A stretch of 64,000 nucleotides of DNA from Exiguobacterium indicum HHS 31 (GTDB lineage: Bacteria; Bacillota; Bacilli; Exiguobacteriales; Exiguobacteriaceae): NCBI RefSeq assembly GCF_001939065.1, contig NZ_MPSZ01000003.1, forward strand, positions 62,001-126,000, in the 5' to 3' direction. Under the pieces are notes generated by a model. The model was not told the DNA's origin. It did no database searches and was given only the letters and a program-made list of their open reading frames with translations. Position 1 is the first letter of the stretch. Each line of letters begins with the position of its first letter. This document shows positions 18,016-26,599 of the stretch, one piece after another. The translations under genes and the position numbers were made by a program.

Positions 18016-19167
18016 ATGACATTCAAAAAACAATGGATCACTGCATTGACAATTAGCGCATTAACGGTCGGAGGCGCGTCAGCATATGCTGCGACGAACG
18101 ACGACTCGAGCACGACAAAACAAGCGAAACACGGGCACCACTTCGAAGGTATGAAAAAACACGACATGACGCTACTCTTGAAAAAATTGAACCTGACACA
18201 AGCTGAGGCAGATGCTGCCCGGGAGAAAGGACAATCAATCGCCGATCTCGCGAAAGCAAAAGGGATCTCGTTCGCTGATTACAAGAAGGCGGAACTCGCA
18301 GCAGCGAAGGAACAACTGGCAAGTCTCGTCAAATCAGGCGACTTAACGCAAACGCAAGCAGACGACATGCTGAAGCGTCAAACGGAACGGTTCAGTGGCG
18401 TCAAGAGCTACGATGAACTCAAAGACAAGATGCCGATGGGTCGCCACGGTGGATCCGGTTTCTTCAATGAATCATTGATCGCCGATGTCCTGAAGGCACT
18501 TGGACTGAGCCAGTCGAAATTCGACGCAGCGAATCAATCACTTGCTGCTTATGCGAAGGCACAGTCGATCAAATTCGCCGACTATAAAAAAGCATTGCTT
18601 GCAGCGCAGACGAGCGAACTCAATCAACTCGTCAAAGACGGGAAGATGACGAAAAAACAAGCAACGGAAATCAAGTCTCGTCTGACTGAGGAATATAAGG
18701 ACGCGAAGAGCTACGACGATCTTCCCGATCGCGGCGAACACGGCAAGCGTGGTGACCATGGATCAGGTGGCGTATTCGGCGACTCGACGTCAGCGATCCT
18801 AAAAGCACTTGGACTCGATGAAGCGAAGTTCAAGGAGGCGAATCAACCCTTACCTGAATTCGCGGAAGCAAACAACATCGCGTACGCCGATTTCGAGAAA
18901 GCCGTCCTGACAGCACAAACTGCTGCGATTGATCAACAAGTCAAAGATGGCAAGCTGACAGAAAAACAAGCGAAACAAATCAAGGAACACATCCAGTCCC
19001 GCGCAGATAAGGTCTCAAGCTACGCTGACCTCAAAAAAGGTCCAGCACGCGATGGTCATGGTCCAGGACACGGACATGGTCCGGATGGTGACATGCCAGG
19101 CGCACCGGATCAAGGAGCAGATGTGGATCCGAACGCCAGTGACACTTCGGTCGATTTAGCGATTTAA
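18016..19167 (+). CDS. Secreted three-repeat protein with His/Gly-rich linkers
   Basis: This 383-residue protein has a signal peptide (cleavage after AYA near residue 27) and three repeats of about 85-95 residues. Each holds a short helix (LLKKLNLTQAEAD, LKALGLSQSKFDAAN, LKALGLDEAKFKEAN), then GISFADYKKAELAA or its equivalent, and V..GDLTQ/GKMTK/GKLTEKQA. The pattern resembles secreted repeat domains such as DUF2680, but I cannot name the family. His-rich linkers (KHGHHFEGMKKHD, HGPGHGHGP) could bind metal. It is divergent from a two-component system whose probable operator covers its promoter, and has its own terminator. Confidence 0.85.
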   Translation: MTFKKQWITALTISALTVGGASAYAATNDDSSTTKQAKHGHHFEGMKKHDMTLLLKKLNLTQAEADAAREKGQSIADLAKAKGISFADYKKAELAAAKEQLASLVKSGDLTQTQADDMLKRQTERFSGVKSYDELKDKMPMGRHGGSGFFNESLIADVLKALGLSQSKFDAANQSLAAYAKAQSIKFADYKKALLAAQTSELNQLVKDGKMTKKQATEIKSRLTEEYKDAKSYDDLPDRGEHGKRGDHGSGGVFGDSTSAILKALGLDEAKFKEANQPLPEFAEANNIAYADFEKAVLTAQTAAIDQQVKDGKLTEKQAKQIKEHIQSRADKVSSYADLKKGPARDGHGPGHGHGPDGDMPGAPDQGADVDPNASDTSVDLAI

Positions 19168-19174
19168 CATATAA

Positions 19175-19207
19175 AACGAAGCTCATACCGTTGAGCTTCG
19201 TTTTTTG
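19175..19207 (+). terminator. Terminator after the repeat protein
   Basis: AACGAAGCTCA pairs with TTGAGCTTCGTT around a short loop, followed by a T run. Confidence 0.9.
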
Positions 19208-19366
19208 TCGTACTTGACCTCTTAATTTTGAAATAAAATTGCATCGTTTTCTAACTTTCCATTCGTTTTTTTGAAATAATAGTCTATTGTTTAAGGAATC
19301 ATTGCAACGATCCTCCCCTTCATCCGATAGTAAGACTGAAGCGTTACTACGTATGGAGGTGAAGAG

Positions 19367-22189
19367 ATGGCGTTTTTTGAGGCCATGAAAACAATCCGAC
19401 GATCAGATACGGCACCGATTCATATCGGTGGGCTTGAAGTATCTCGTCTTGAACAATCAGAAGCCTTTTTCCATCATCAAACCGATGCGATTTTTGTCTT
19501 TGATGCTGCTGGTACGATCATCTATTTCAATGAACATCTTCCAGAAATCCTAGGATACTCGGAACATACCTTATACGAGCACTTTTCCGTGTTTAATCCT
19601 CCGGATCAAATGGAGGCGGTCTCGCAATTTTTCCAGCGTGCGTTACAAGGGGAAACGGTTCATTATACAGCAAGAGGGTTGCACGCAGACCAACATCTCG
19701 TCACCTTAAAGATCACGAACATGCCGATTGAACAGGAAGGACATGTCATCGGTGTCTATGGCGTCGCACGTGATGTGACACGTGAAAAACAACTCGAAGA
19801 AGACGTCTCGGAAATTCGCTCCCAACTGGAGCTGACCGAGCAAGTGCCTGAGTTAGTCTTATTCTATTATGACTTACGGTCGCATCAAATCGAGCCTTCA
19901 CCGTCACTTCTCAAGTTTCTCGGGCTAAGGGAAGAACAGTCATCAATCGAGCAACAACGGTTACTCGAACGGATTCATCCTTGGGATTTTGACCCGCTCC
20001 GCTTTGAGATCGAGCGCATGGCAGCAGGAAAGCAGGACCAGTTCGAACAAGAGCTGTCCTTGTTGACGTCAGACGGTTCGTATCAATTGTTGCGCTTGAA
20101 GGCAGTACGTCGCGCAGGCCATGCGCATCAGGCTTCAATCGTCTTGTATGACTTATCGGAAATCGATGCGGCTCGTCAACAATTGAAGATGGAACGCGCA
20201 CAAGCCCGTGACATTTATGAGGCTGTGAACGCGGCGATCTCACAAATTGATTTGACGACCGGACGGATTTTATTTCATTCGCAAGGTTTTTTGCACATCT
20301 ACGAGGAGTTACCAAAAAATTTGATTTTAAATGATACGTGGTTATTGTCGCGAATCGATCCTCGAGATCACGATGCGATGCGAAAGTTCATGCAACGCTT
20401 GTTACAAGGGCATGCCGGAACACTTCAGTACCGTCTCCGTTTTCCCGATGGACGGATCAAATGGGTCGAGGATCAACAAATTCCAATTTTTCACTCTGAC
20501 GGATCAATTGCGTATTCCAACAGCATCTTGCATGATATCACGTTACAAAAAGCGTACGAAGAACAGTTACGGCAACTCGCTCTCCGAGACGTCGTGACCG
20601 GTCTCCCGAATCGCCAAGCACTGATTGAGACGATTGAATCGTGGCAAGCACGCACTGTTCCTTTTTTCGTTCTCTCGGTTTCTTTCAACCGCATTACGGA
20701 GATCAATAACGCGTTCGGTCACGGTTCCGGCGATCAGTGGCTCCAAGCGACTGCTGCCCGCTTAAACGATGTCAAACCGGACGAGGTCTTTCTTGGTCAC
20801 CTCGGTGGGGATGAATATGCACTGCTCGTCTCGACCGACTATGAACAAGATGTCACGCCGTGTGCGGAAAGACTACTTACGATCTCGACACAACCAATTT
20901 CAATTGAACCCTACGCCTTGTTCGCCCGGGTTTCGATCGGCATCAGTCGCTATCCTCAAGACAGCACGGACGCCGTTGAGTTATTAAAGCATTCTTACAC
21001 AGCACTCCGCCGCTCACGACGCGACGATCACAGTGCGTTTCATCATTATGCTTCGAATCTCGATATTGACTATTATCGGCGCTATCGTTTGGAGCAAGAC
21101 TTGCATTATGCCATTGAACGTGATCAGTTGTTCCTCGAGTACCAACCAAAGGTCGATAGCTGGACGGGGAAGATCGTCGGAATGGAAGCCTTGATCCGCT
21201 GGCAACATCCAGAATGGGGACGAATCCCGCCGAACGACTTCATTCCGCTCTCAGAAGAAAGTGCGCTGCATATCGACATCGGGGACTGGGTGCTCGAAGC
21301 AGCCTGCCGGCAGATGAACGAGTGGTCCAAGACCGGTGCCTCTCTCGTCCCGATCTCGATCAATGTCTCACCAAAGCGGCTGTTGATTCCAAGATTCGAG
21401 CATCAAATCGAACAGACCTTAACACGATATGCGCTCGATCCGACCCTGCTTGAACTTGAGATCACAGAAGCGGCCCTCATCATGGATGATCCGATGACGA
21501 GTCGGACACTTGAATCGGTCAGTGCCCTGGGTGTCCGGATCGCCTTAGATGATTTCGGTAAAGGTTACTCTTCGATGGTCTATTTGCAACGTTATCCGAT
21601 CGACGTCATCAAAATCGATCGTCAGTTCGCGACGCACATTTACGATGATGCGAAAGCACAAGCGATTGTTAAAAGTATCTTGTATATGGCGAACGAATTT
21701 AACCTACATGTCGTAGCAGAAGGCATCGAAACGATTCAGCAGCTCGATACGTTTCGGATGCTCGAATGTCCATGCATCCAAGGATATCTCTTCAGTCGAC
21801 CTGTTCCGAGTGATGTGATGGAAGGCTTTTTAATTCGAGAAATTCTCTATCCGATCGAGGCTTGTGCCTTATCGAGTGATACGGTTCCACGGTTTTCCGT
21901 TCCCGGAAAGATCCGGATGCTGACACATCATACGGAGTCCTTCACGCTCGCTTTTTCTGACTTACAGGCACATCAGACAAGTACGAAGGTCTTGTATTTC
22001 TCGACTGAGACACCCCTTCCTTCACATGCAGCGACGTGTGAGATTCGATTAAACGAAGGGCTGCAACTCGTCACCTGTACTGTCACGATCATCGGTCAGC
22101 AAGACGGACAATATATGGGGGAATATACGAACGAAACGGAAGCCGAACAGATCATGCGCTTCTTCCAATCGTTACGTTACACCCCTTGA
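19367..22189 (+). CDS. PAS-GGDEF-EAL cyclic-di-GMP signalling protein
   Basis: This 940-residue cytoplasmic protein has about three PAS domains (roughly 30-135, 150-270, 290-395), a GGDEF domain (about 400-560) and an EAL domain (about 570-815). A C-terminal extension of roughly 100 residues follows. The EAL catalytic set is complete: EALIRW, SINVSPKRL, ELEITEAAL, DDFGKGYSS, IKIDRQF, AEGIET and the QGYLF end, so c-di-GMP hydrolysis is likely. The cyclase signature reads GGDEY without an RxxD inhibitory site five residues upstream, so it may be weakly active or a GTP-binding regulator. There is no transmembrane segment. The tail is beta-rich and vaguely PilZ-like, without the PilZ motifs. Confidence 0.92.
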   Translation: MAFFEAMKTIRRSDTAPIHIGGLEVSRLEQSEAFFHHQTDAIFVFDAAGTIIYFNEHLPEILGYSEHTLYEHFSVFNPPDQMEAVSQFFQRALQGETVHYTARGLHADQHLVTLKITNMPIEQEGHVIGVYGVARDVTREKQLEEDVSEIRSQLELTEQVPELVLFYYDLRSHQIEPSPSLLKFLGLREEQSSIEQQRLLERIHPWDFDPLRFEIERMAAGKQDQFEQELSLLTSDGSYQLLRLKAVRRAGHAHQASIVLYDLSEIDAARQQLKMERAQARDIYEAVNAAISQIDLTTGRILFHSQGFLHIYEELPKNLILNDTWLLSRIDPRDHDAMRKFMQRLLQGHAGTLQYRLRFPDGRIKWVEDQQIPIFHSDGSIAYSNSILHDITLQKAYEEQLRQLALRDVVTGLPNRQALIETIESWQARTVPFFVLSVSFNRITEINNAFGHGSGDQWLQATAARLNDVKPDEVFLGHLGGDEYALLVSTDYEQDVTPCAERLLTISTQPISIEPYALFARVSIGISRYPQDSTDAVELLKHSYTALRRSRRDDHSAFHHYASNLDIDYYRRYRLEQDLHYAIERDQLFLEYQPKVDSWTGKIVGMEALIRWQHPEWGRIPPNDFIPLSEESALHIDIGDWVLEAACRQMNEWSKTGASLVPISINVSPKRLLIPRFEHQIEQTLTRYALDPTLLELEITEAALIMDDPMTSRTLESVSALGVRIALDDFGKGYSSMVYLQRYPIDVIKIDRQFATHIYDDAKAQAIVKSILYMANEFNLHVVAEGIETIQQLDTFRMLECPCIQGYLFSRPVPSDVMEGFLIREILYPIEACALSSDTVPRFSVPGKIRMLTHHTESFTLAFSDLQAHQTSTKVLYFSTETPLPSHAATCEIRLNEGLQLVTCTVTIIGQQDGQYMGEYTNETEAEQIMRFFQSLRYTP

Positions 22190-22194
22190 CTCAC

Positions 22195-22230
22195 TCACGA
22201 AGACGTTCACAGACGTCTTCGTGCTTTTTT
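22195..22230 (+). terminator. Terminator after the GGDEF-EAL gene
   Basis: CACGAAGACG pairs with (A)CGTCTTCGTG around TTCACAG(A), then a T6 run. Confidence 0.9.
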
Positions 22231-22275
22231 GTTATAGTAATCTTAAAGTAATTTACTCTAGATGGGAGGAATGAC

Positions 22276-23157
22276 ATGCAGTCCCCACTACCGATAAAAC
22301 ATCATCGTCGTTCGACGAAAGGTCAACTCTTTCGACGTCTCCTCATGCTAACGATCGGTGCCATCATCTTTGCAATCGGTCTGAAAGGATTCTTAGTTCC
22401 GAATAACATCATCGATGGCGGAATCGTCGGGATCTCGATCATCGGCTCGAAAGTCACGGACACGACCCTCGCCTTTTGGTTATTCTTCCTGAATATCCCG
22501 TTTATCTTCTTCGGCTACAAACAGATCGGGAAGACGTTCGCCCTATCGACGTTATACGCGATCTTCATCATGGCGATCGCAACGAAACTCCTCGAACACA
22601 TCGGTCCGTTGACAAGCGTCGACTTACTCGCGACCGTCTTTGGTGGATTGATTCTCGGAATCGGTGTTGGCATCGTCATCCGTTCGAGTGGATCACTCGA
22701 TGGAACGGAGATTCTTGCTGTCTCGTTTAGCCGATCGACACCGTTTTCAGTCGGAGAGATCGTCATGTTCTTCAACGTCTTCATTTTAGGAGCCGCTGGT
22801 TTTGTCTTTGGATGGGACCGAGCTATGTATTCCTTGATTACATATTTCGTCGCTTTCAAGACGATCGACGTCGTCATCGATGGACTCGATCAATCGAAAA
22901 GCGTCTGGATCATTTCCGAGAACTATGAAGAGATTGGTCTTGCGATCATGGATCGTCTCGGACGAAGCATGACATACTTAAATGGAGAAGGTGCCTTTAC
23001 GGGTGATGGGAAAAAAGTGATTTTTTGTGTCATCAGTCGCTTGGAAGAATCAAAGTTGAAAGACATCGTTCGTGACTTTGATGAACAAGCCTTTATTGCG
23101 ATCGGCAACATCCATGATGTCCATGGCGGTCGCTTCAAGAAAAAAGATATCCATTAA
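22276..23157 (+). CDS. YitT family membrane protein (DUF161/DUF2179)
   Basis: This 293-residue protein has about five or six membrane segments in the first 190 residues, then a soluble DUF2179 domain. Its family-typical motifs are IFAIGLKGFLVPNNIIDGGI at about 32-51, GLILGIGVGIVIRSSGSLDGTEI near 115-137 and VGEIVMFFN near 150, with GRSMTYLNGEGAFTG in the soluble part. The biochemical function of YitT proteins is unknown. The ribosome-binding site is GGGAGG. It may be co-transcribed with the hydrolase 23 bases downstream. Confidence 0.9.
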   Translation: MQSPLPIKHHRRSTKGQLFRRLLMLTIGAIIFAIGLKGFLVPNNIIDGGIVGISIIGSKVTDTTLAFWLFFLNIPFIFFGYKQIGKTFALSTLYAIFIMAIATKLLEHIGPLTSVDLLATVFGGLILGIGVGIVIRSSGSLDGTEILAVSFSRSTPFSVGEIVMFFNVFILGAAGFVFGWDRAMYSLITYFVAFKTIDVVIDGLDQSKSVWIISENYEEIGLAIMDRLGRSMTYLNGEGAFTGDGKKVIFCVISRLEESKLKDIVRDFDEQAFIAIGNIHDVHGGRFKKKDIH

Positions 23158-23180
23158 CCGAACGAAAGGAAGGAACGCGG

Positions 23181-24077
23181 GTGTGGAAAAAACATCGTAA
23201 AAAAATCATTGCTACCATCATCATCATCGTCACCTTAGTCGTCGTCATCATTGTTGGTATTTCCGGTTATGTCGGCTCATCCTTGACACAACCAGAGCGC
23301 GAGGCACTGACAACAAATCCGAAGAAGGCAGAAAATCTAGACTATGAGGACGTGACATTTCGGTCCTATAAAGATCGGACCCGCTTATCCGGCTGGTGGA
23401 TGCCGAGTGAGGATGCAAAGTTAACAATCGTCTTTGCGCATGGATACGGGAAGAACCGAGAGCAAGAAGATGTTCCGGTTCTACCGCTCTTTAAGAAATT
23501 TCATGATGCCGGCTATAATGTGTTGACGTTTGATTTCCGGGGTTCCGGTGAATCGGACGGCAAACGCGTCACTGTCGGAGCCAAGGAGCAAGACGACTTG
23601 TTGACGGCTGTGCGGTACGCGAAGTCACGTTCGGCGAAGCCGGTCGTGCTCTATGGTATCTCGATGGGCGCGGCGACTTCGCTCGTCACCGCTCCGAATG
23701 CCGATGTCGTCGGCGTCATCGCCGATAGTCCATTCAGTGATTTAGAAAACTATCTCGCCACGAATCTTCCGGTTTGGAGCGGGCTACCGAATTTCCCGTT
23801 CACACCGATCATTCTAGAAATCACACCTCCGTTGACAGGACTCAATCCCGAACGCGTCAAACCGGTCGAATCCGTCCGACGGATTGATTACCCGATCCTG
23901 TTGATCCACGGGAAAGATGACGATGCGATTCCAGTGACGGAAAGTATGAAGATTCAAAAGGCAGCGCCACGATCGGAACTTTATGTGACAGAGAACGGCG
24001 GTCATGTCCAGTCGTATGCCCACGATCGAAAAGCCTATGAAGAGAAAGTACTCGCGTACTTAGCTGACTTGCACTGA
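23181..24077 (+). CDS. Membrane-anchored alpha/beta hydrolase
   Basis: This 298-residue hydrolase has an N-terminal membrane anchor (residues about 8-30, an Ile/Val-rich stretch after KKHRKK-like basics) and an external alpha/beta fold. The nucleophile elbow is GISMGA (Ser near residue 163); the oxyanion region is FAHGYGKNRE near residue 90. The acid is probably the Asp in HGKDDDAIP near 245, and the His is in NGGHVQSYAHD near 275. It starts with GTG after AAGGAAGGA. The substrate is unknown; it resembles the BEM46/YqkD-like hydrolases found in Bacillus-type genomes. Confidence 0.87.
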   Translation: MWKKHRKKIIATIIIIVTLVVVIIVGISGYVGSSLTQPEREALTTNPKKAENLDYEDVTFRSYKDRTRLSGWWMPSEDAKLTIVFAHGYGKNREQEDVPVLPLFKKFHDAGYNVLTFDFRGSGESDGKRVTVGAKEQDDLLTAVRYAKSRSAKPVVLYGISMGAATSLVTAPNADVVGVIADSPFSDLENYLATNLPVWSGLPNFPFTPIILEITPPLTGLNPERVKPVESVRRIDYPILLIHGKDDDAIPVTESMKIQKAAPRSELYVTENGGHVQSYAHDRKAYEEKVLAYLADLH

Positions 24078-24092
24078 TGGGAGGAAATCGGA

Positions 24093-24260
24093 ATGCAGCA
24101 ACTCTCCGTGTTCTTGACGTTTTTCATCGCACTGACGATCATGGGGATCGGTTTACTCGTTTCGCGTCGCGCCGGGTATCGGTTCCCTTACGGACGAGCG
24201 GTTCTTCTCATTTGGATCGGTTCCGCACTGATTGGATTGACGATGTATATCTTACGATGA
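24093..24260 (+). CDS. Small two-TM membrane protein, 55 residues
   Basis: This short gene encodes MQQLSVFLTFFIALTIMGIG followed by LLVSRRAGYRFPYGRAVLLI and a second hydrophobic segment ending TMYILR. Two membrane helices are joined by a basic loop (RRAGYRFPYGR). It is supported by a GGGAGG ribosome-binding site 8 bases before the ATG and by its place 15 bases after the hydrolase stop, so it is probably the last gene of that operon. It has no family I recognise. Confidence 0.75.
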   Translation: MQQLSVFLTFFIALTIMGIGLLVSRRAGYRFPYGRAVLLIWIGSALIGLTMYILR

Positions 24261-24262
24261 CA

Positions 24263-24306
24263 GACAAAAACAGCCGCCCGCTTCCTCTATGGAAACGGGC
24301 GGCTTG
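24263..24306 (-). terminator. Bidirectional hairpin between convergent genes
   Basis: CCGCCCG and CGGGCGG arms, extended by AG/CT pairs, form a GC-rich stem. The better T run (CTGTTTTTGTC) is on the minus strand, for the synthase-like gene. Confidence 0.75.
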
Positions 24307-24317
24307 TTCGTTTGTGC

Positions 24318-25142
24318 TTATCGTTTTAGTACAGCAGCTCCGACGATCTTCAAGACTTCCGGACGACTGAGTTTCTCCTTCCCTCTTGCAAGGGCATCCA
24401 GCGTTCCATGCGCGAGTGCAAGTGGAATGTGACAGAATTCATAAATCGTCGTCTCCTTCGGAATGGACGCAAGGTAGGCGTCGGCTTCTGCGAGATTCTC
24501 ACGCGCATAAGCAAACATCGTATCCGTCGTCCAACCAGGTGGGAAGTAACCGACACCACGCTCCGCATCCTCCTGTTGGTTACGCAGAATGTTGACGGCT
24601 TGTAAACCACGACCAAATCCAATCGCTTGTTGCTTATCCGTGACAATGCCTGCTTTCCAGTACCAAATGTCTGACAGCATCACACCGACAAGTCCAGCGA
24701 CATAATACGTGTACTCATCGAGATCCGCTTCTGTTTTGACTGTCCAGTCGCGCTCTGCCCAGACCGCCATTCCTTCTGCCATCTCCGCCGTCGAATCGAG
24801 GACCTTCGGACGAATTGCGGCCGGACAATAGGCGATCCACTCCGGTAGACGGAGTGTCACTTCCGGCAGATGCGCCGTGTAAGGCGCGATCAACTCGAGA
24901 TAGGCCGTAGCGGAGAACGTGCCACGCATCATCAATGCCGTCTCACGTAGTAACGTCGTCTTGATGTCCGTCGCTAGTTCTTCATGGTCTTCGATCTCAT
25001 CGATGGCACGCATGCATAGATAAGCAGCACCGACCGCTTCCTGTAAGTCTTGCGATAGTCGACTAATCGGGATATAGAAGGTGCGACTCGTCGCTTTTAG
25101 TACACGGTTCGCGTCTTTTTTCAGCTGCTTCGTCTCATTCAT
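24318..25142 (-). CDS. Squalene/phytoene synthase family protein
   Basis: This 274-residue all-helical protein belongs to the head-to-head prenyl synthase family. The first Asp-rich motif is intact (MRAIDEIEDHEE near residue 50). In the second, the expected ILRDxxED reads ILRNQQEDAERG near residue 185, so the first Asp is Asn. FPPGW follows, where GRxYLP is usual. This could lower condensation activity or mark a phosphatase-like relative such as B. subtilis YisP; the assignment is uncertain. No carotenoid or hopanoid genes adjoin it. The ATG at 25142 follows GAGGGAG; the longer in-frame TTG/ATG starts lack a site. Confidence 0.85.
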   Translation of the reverse strand: MNETKQLKKDANRVLKATSRTFYIPISRLSQDLQEAVGAAYLCMRAIDEIEDHEELATDIKTTLLRETALMMRGTFSATAYLELIAPYTAHLPEVTLRLPEWIAYCPAAIRPKVLDSTAEMAEGMAVWAERDWTVKTEADLDEYTYYVAGLVGVMLSDIWYWKAGIVTDKQQAIGFGRGLQAVNILRNQQEDAERGVGYFPPGWTTDTMFAYARENLAEADAYLASIPKETTIYEFCHIPLALAHGTLDALARGKEKLSRPEVLKIVGAAVLKR

Positions 25143-25231
25143 TCCTGACAACTCCCTCTTTGATTCAAAAGGTTTCTTTTCTTCTCCATTTACTATACAC
25201 GATTCAACGCGTTTGAGCATTTATTTCATGA

Positions 25232-25273
25232 TAAGAAAGACTCCCTGCACTCGTATGATACGTGCAGGGAGTC
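25232..25273 (-). terminator. Terminator of the flgN-csrA operon
   Basis: A 12-bp perfect inverted repeat (GACTCCCTGCAC at 25239-25250 with GTGCAGGGAGTC at 25262-25273) is followed on the minus strand by TTTCTTATC. It lies downstream of csrA. Confidence 0.85.
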
Positions 25274-25338
25274 GATTTGTATTCTTTTTTCCAGAGAATG
25301 CCTGAATCACGAGAGGATACACTGGCATTCACTTGACC

Positions 25339-25563
25339 TTACTTTTCTTGTTGTTTCAAGAGTTGTCCGATCAACCCTGTACTCCGTGATGCTTCCGTAT
25401 TCTCTTCTTGGATGGCTAAATAGACTTCCTTCCGATGGATGTCGACTTGTCGCGGAGCACGGATTCCGAGCTTAACTTGATCTCCTTCAATTGCAAGAAT
25501 CGTCAGTTCGATATCATCTCCGATTTGAATCGCTTCGCCGTTCTTTCGTTTTAATACGAGCAT
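25339..25563 (-). CDS. csrA: Translational regulator CsrA
   Basis: CsrA is a dimeric RNA-binding protein that represses flagellin translation by occupying GGA sites in the hag leader. The 74-residue protein has the invariant [20 protein letters not shown] start, [18 protein letters not shown] in the middle and a short helical tail. Its ATG overlaps the fliW stop by one base, so the antagonist FliW and CsrA are translationally coupled. Two matching GGA sites are visible in the hag leader of this window. Confidence 0.97.
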   Translation of the reverse strand: MLVLKRKNGEAIQIGDDIELTILAIEGDQVKLGIRAPRQVDIHRKEVYLAIQEENTEASRSTGLIGQLLKQQEK

Positions 25564-26003
25564 CAGCGTCCACCTACTTCTGTCAGACTTCCAATCTTTT
25601 GACGATTCGGATATGTATCTTCTAAGATGATTTGTTTCGCGAGACGCTGTTTCGTTTCCATAACAAATGGTGCCCGTAAGTTCGTCGTCGATTCCTGGAA
25701 AGGCTCACGTAACGTCACCGTCGTGTATACAGCGACTTGCGCTGTTTCTTCGATACTCAACTGTTCTTTTGCAGAATCCGTTAATTCAAAGACATAGTCC
25801 GGATCGATCCAAAACGGATTCGTGACGATGAATGCGCATTCCGGCTGATCAATGGATTGGAAGGACCAAAACGGTACCCCTTCTCCAAACGGCAACAAGA
25901 CGAATTGTTTGGCATCCGGAAACCCCGGTAATTCAGAAGCGAAGGTAATGATCTCACTTGGCTCGATCGTAATCGCCCCAAAAAAATCTGTTTCGATTTG
26001 CAT
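25563..26003 (-). CDS. fliW: Flagellar assembly factor FliW
   Basis: FliW binds either flagellin or CsrA, so when flagellin is exported it releases hag translation. The 146 residues have the family start ([20 protein letters not shown]), [16 protein letters not shown] near residue 28 and [20 protein letters not shown] in the middle. Its length is typical. It sits between yviE and csrA, as in Bacillus. Confidence 0.96.
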   Translation of the reverse strand: MQIETDFFGAITIEPSEIITFASELPGFPDAKQFVLLPFGEGVPFWSFQSIDQPECAFIVTNPFWIDPDYVFELTDSAKEQLSIEETAQVAVYTTVTLREPFQESTTNLRAPFVMETKQRLAKQIILEDTYPNRQKIGSLTEVGGR

Positions 26004-26007
26004 AATA

Positions 26008-26586
26008 TTATCCTTTCTCGTCGTATATGCCGCCCACTGGCCACATATCTAGCTGATTTCGTTCCCGGAGGAAAATGTCTGTTTTCCCTTCCGTGACCTC
26101 TAATTCCGGACGATGCGTCGTGACATCGATGACCGGCTTACGAGCAGTGTAACGAACATTCACTTCAGCCGGTGTGAAATTAATTTTGACCCGGTCCAAA
26201 CTCCGAGGAATGAAGCCCATCGTCGTCACTTCTGCTGGAGGCGTATCGTTCATCTTCGCAATCCGCGCGATGACCTCGCCTTTTTGCTCGATCCGCATCA
26301 ACTGATCTCCTTCACTCGCGACGCGTCCCGTTCCTTCACGTACCATTTGTTGACCAAGATCCGCATACCGTCTGACGGATTCGAATGCTGGGATTCGTCC
26401 CATCTCGATCCAAGCTTGCGACGAATCGATTTCGAGACGAGCCGCTACAGTTTCAATCGTTAGCTCCCCTTGCGGTTGTTCAATCGAAAGATCAGCCGGA
26501 CGTTGCGTTTGCCGCATCTCAAGTGGTGTCGTCTGCATACCGATTTTAGCAGAGGTCTGTCGCATCTCTAAGTGAGGAAGATTCAT
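26008..26586 (-). CDS. YviE-like flagellar-operon protein (DUF6470)
   Basis: This 192-residue protein has no membrane segment. It shows repeated short motifs such as LEMRQT (twice near the N-terminus) and beta-rich stretches, with the C-terminal signature VTTHRPELEVTEGKTDIFL. The position between flgL and fliW and the MNLPHLEMRQTSAKIG start match B. subtilis YviE, whose function is unknown. Overlapping or near-zero gaps to both neighbours indicate operon co-translation. Confidence 0.85.
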   Translation of the reverse strand: MNLPHLEMRQTSAKIGMQTTPLEMRQTQRPADLSIEQPQGELTIETVAARLEIDSSQAWIEMGRIPAFESVRRYADLGQQMVREGTGRVASEGDQLMRIEQKGEVIARIAKMNDTPPAEVTTMGFIPRSLDRVKINFTPAEVNVRYTARKPVIDVTTHRPELEVTEGKTDIFLRERNQLDMWPVGGIYDEKG

Positions 26587-26599
26587 CCCGGTTCACCCC

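Noticed and set aside
19911-21453. Antisense and shifted frames within the GGDEF-EAL gene
   Set aside because: The sense frame has complete catalytic motifs and typical codon use; the others are shadows.
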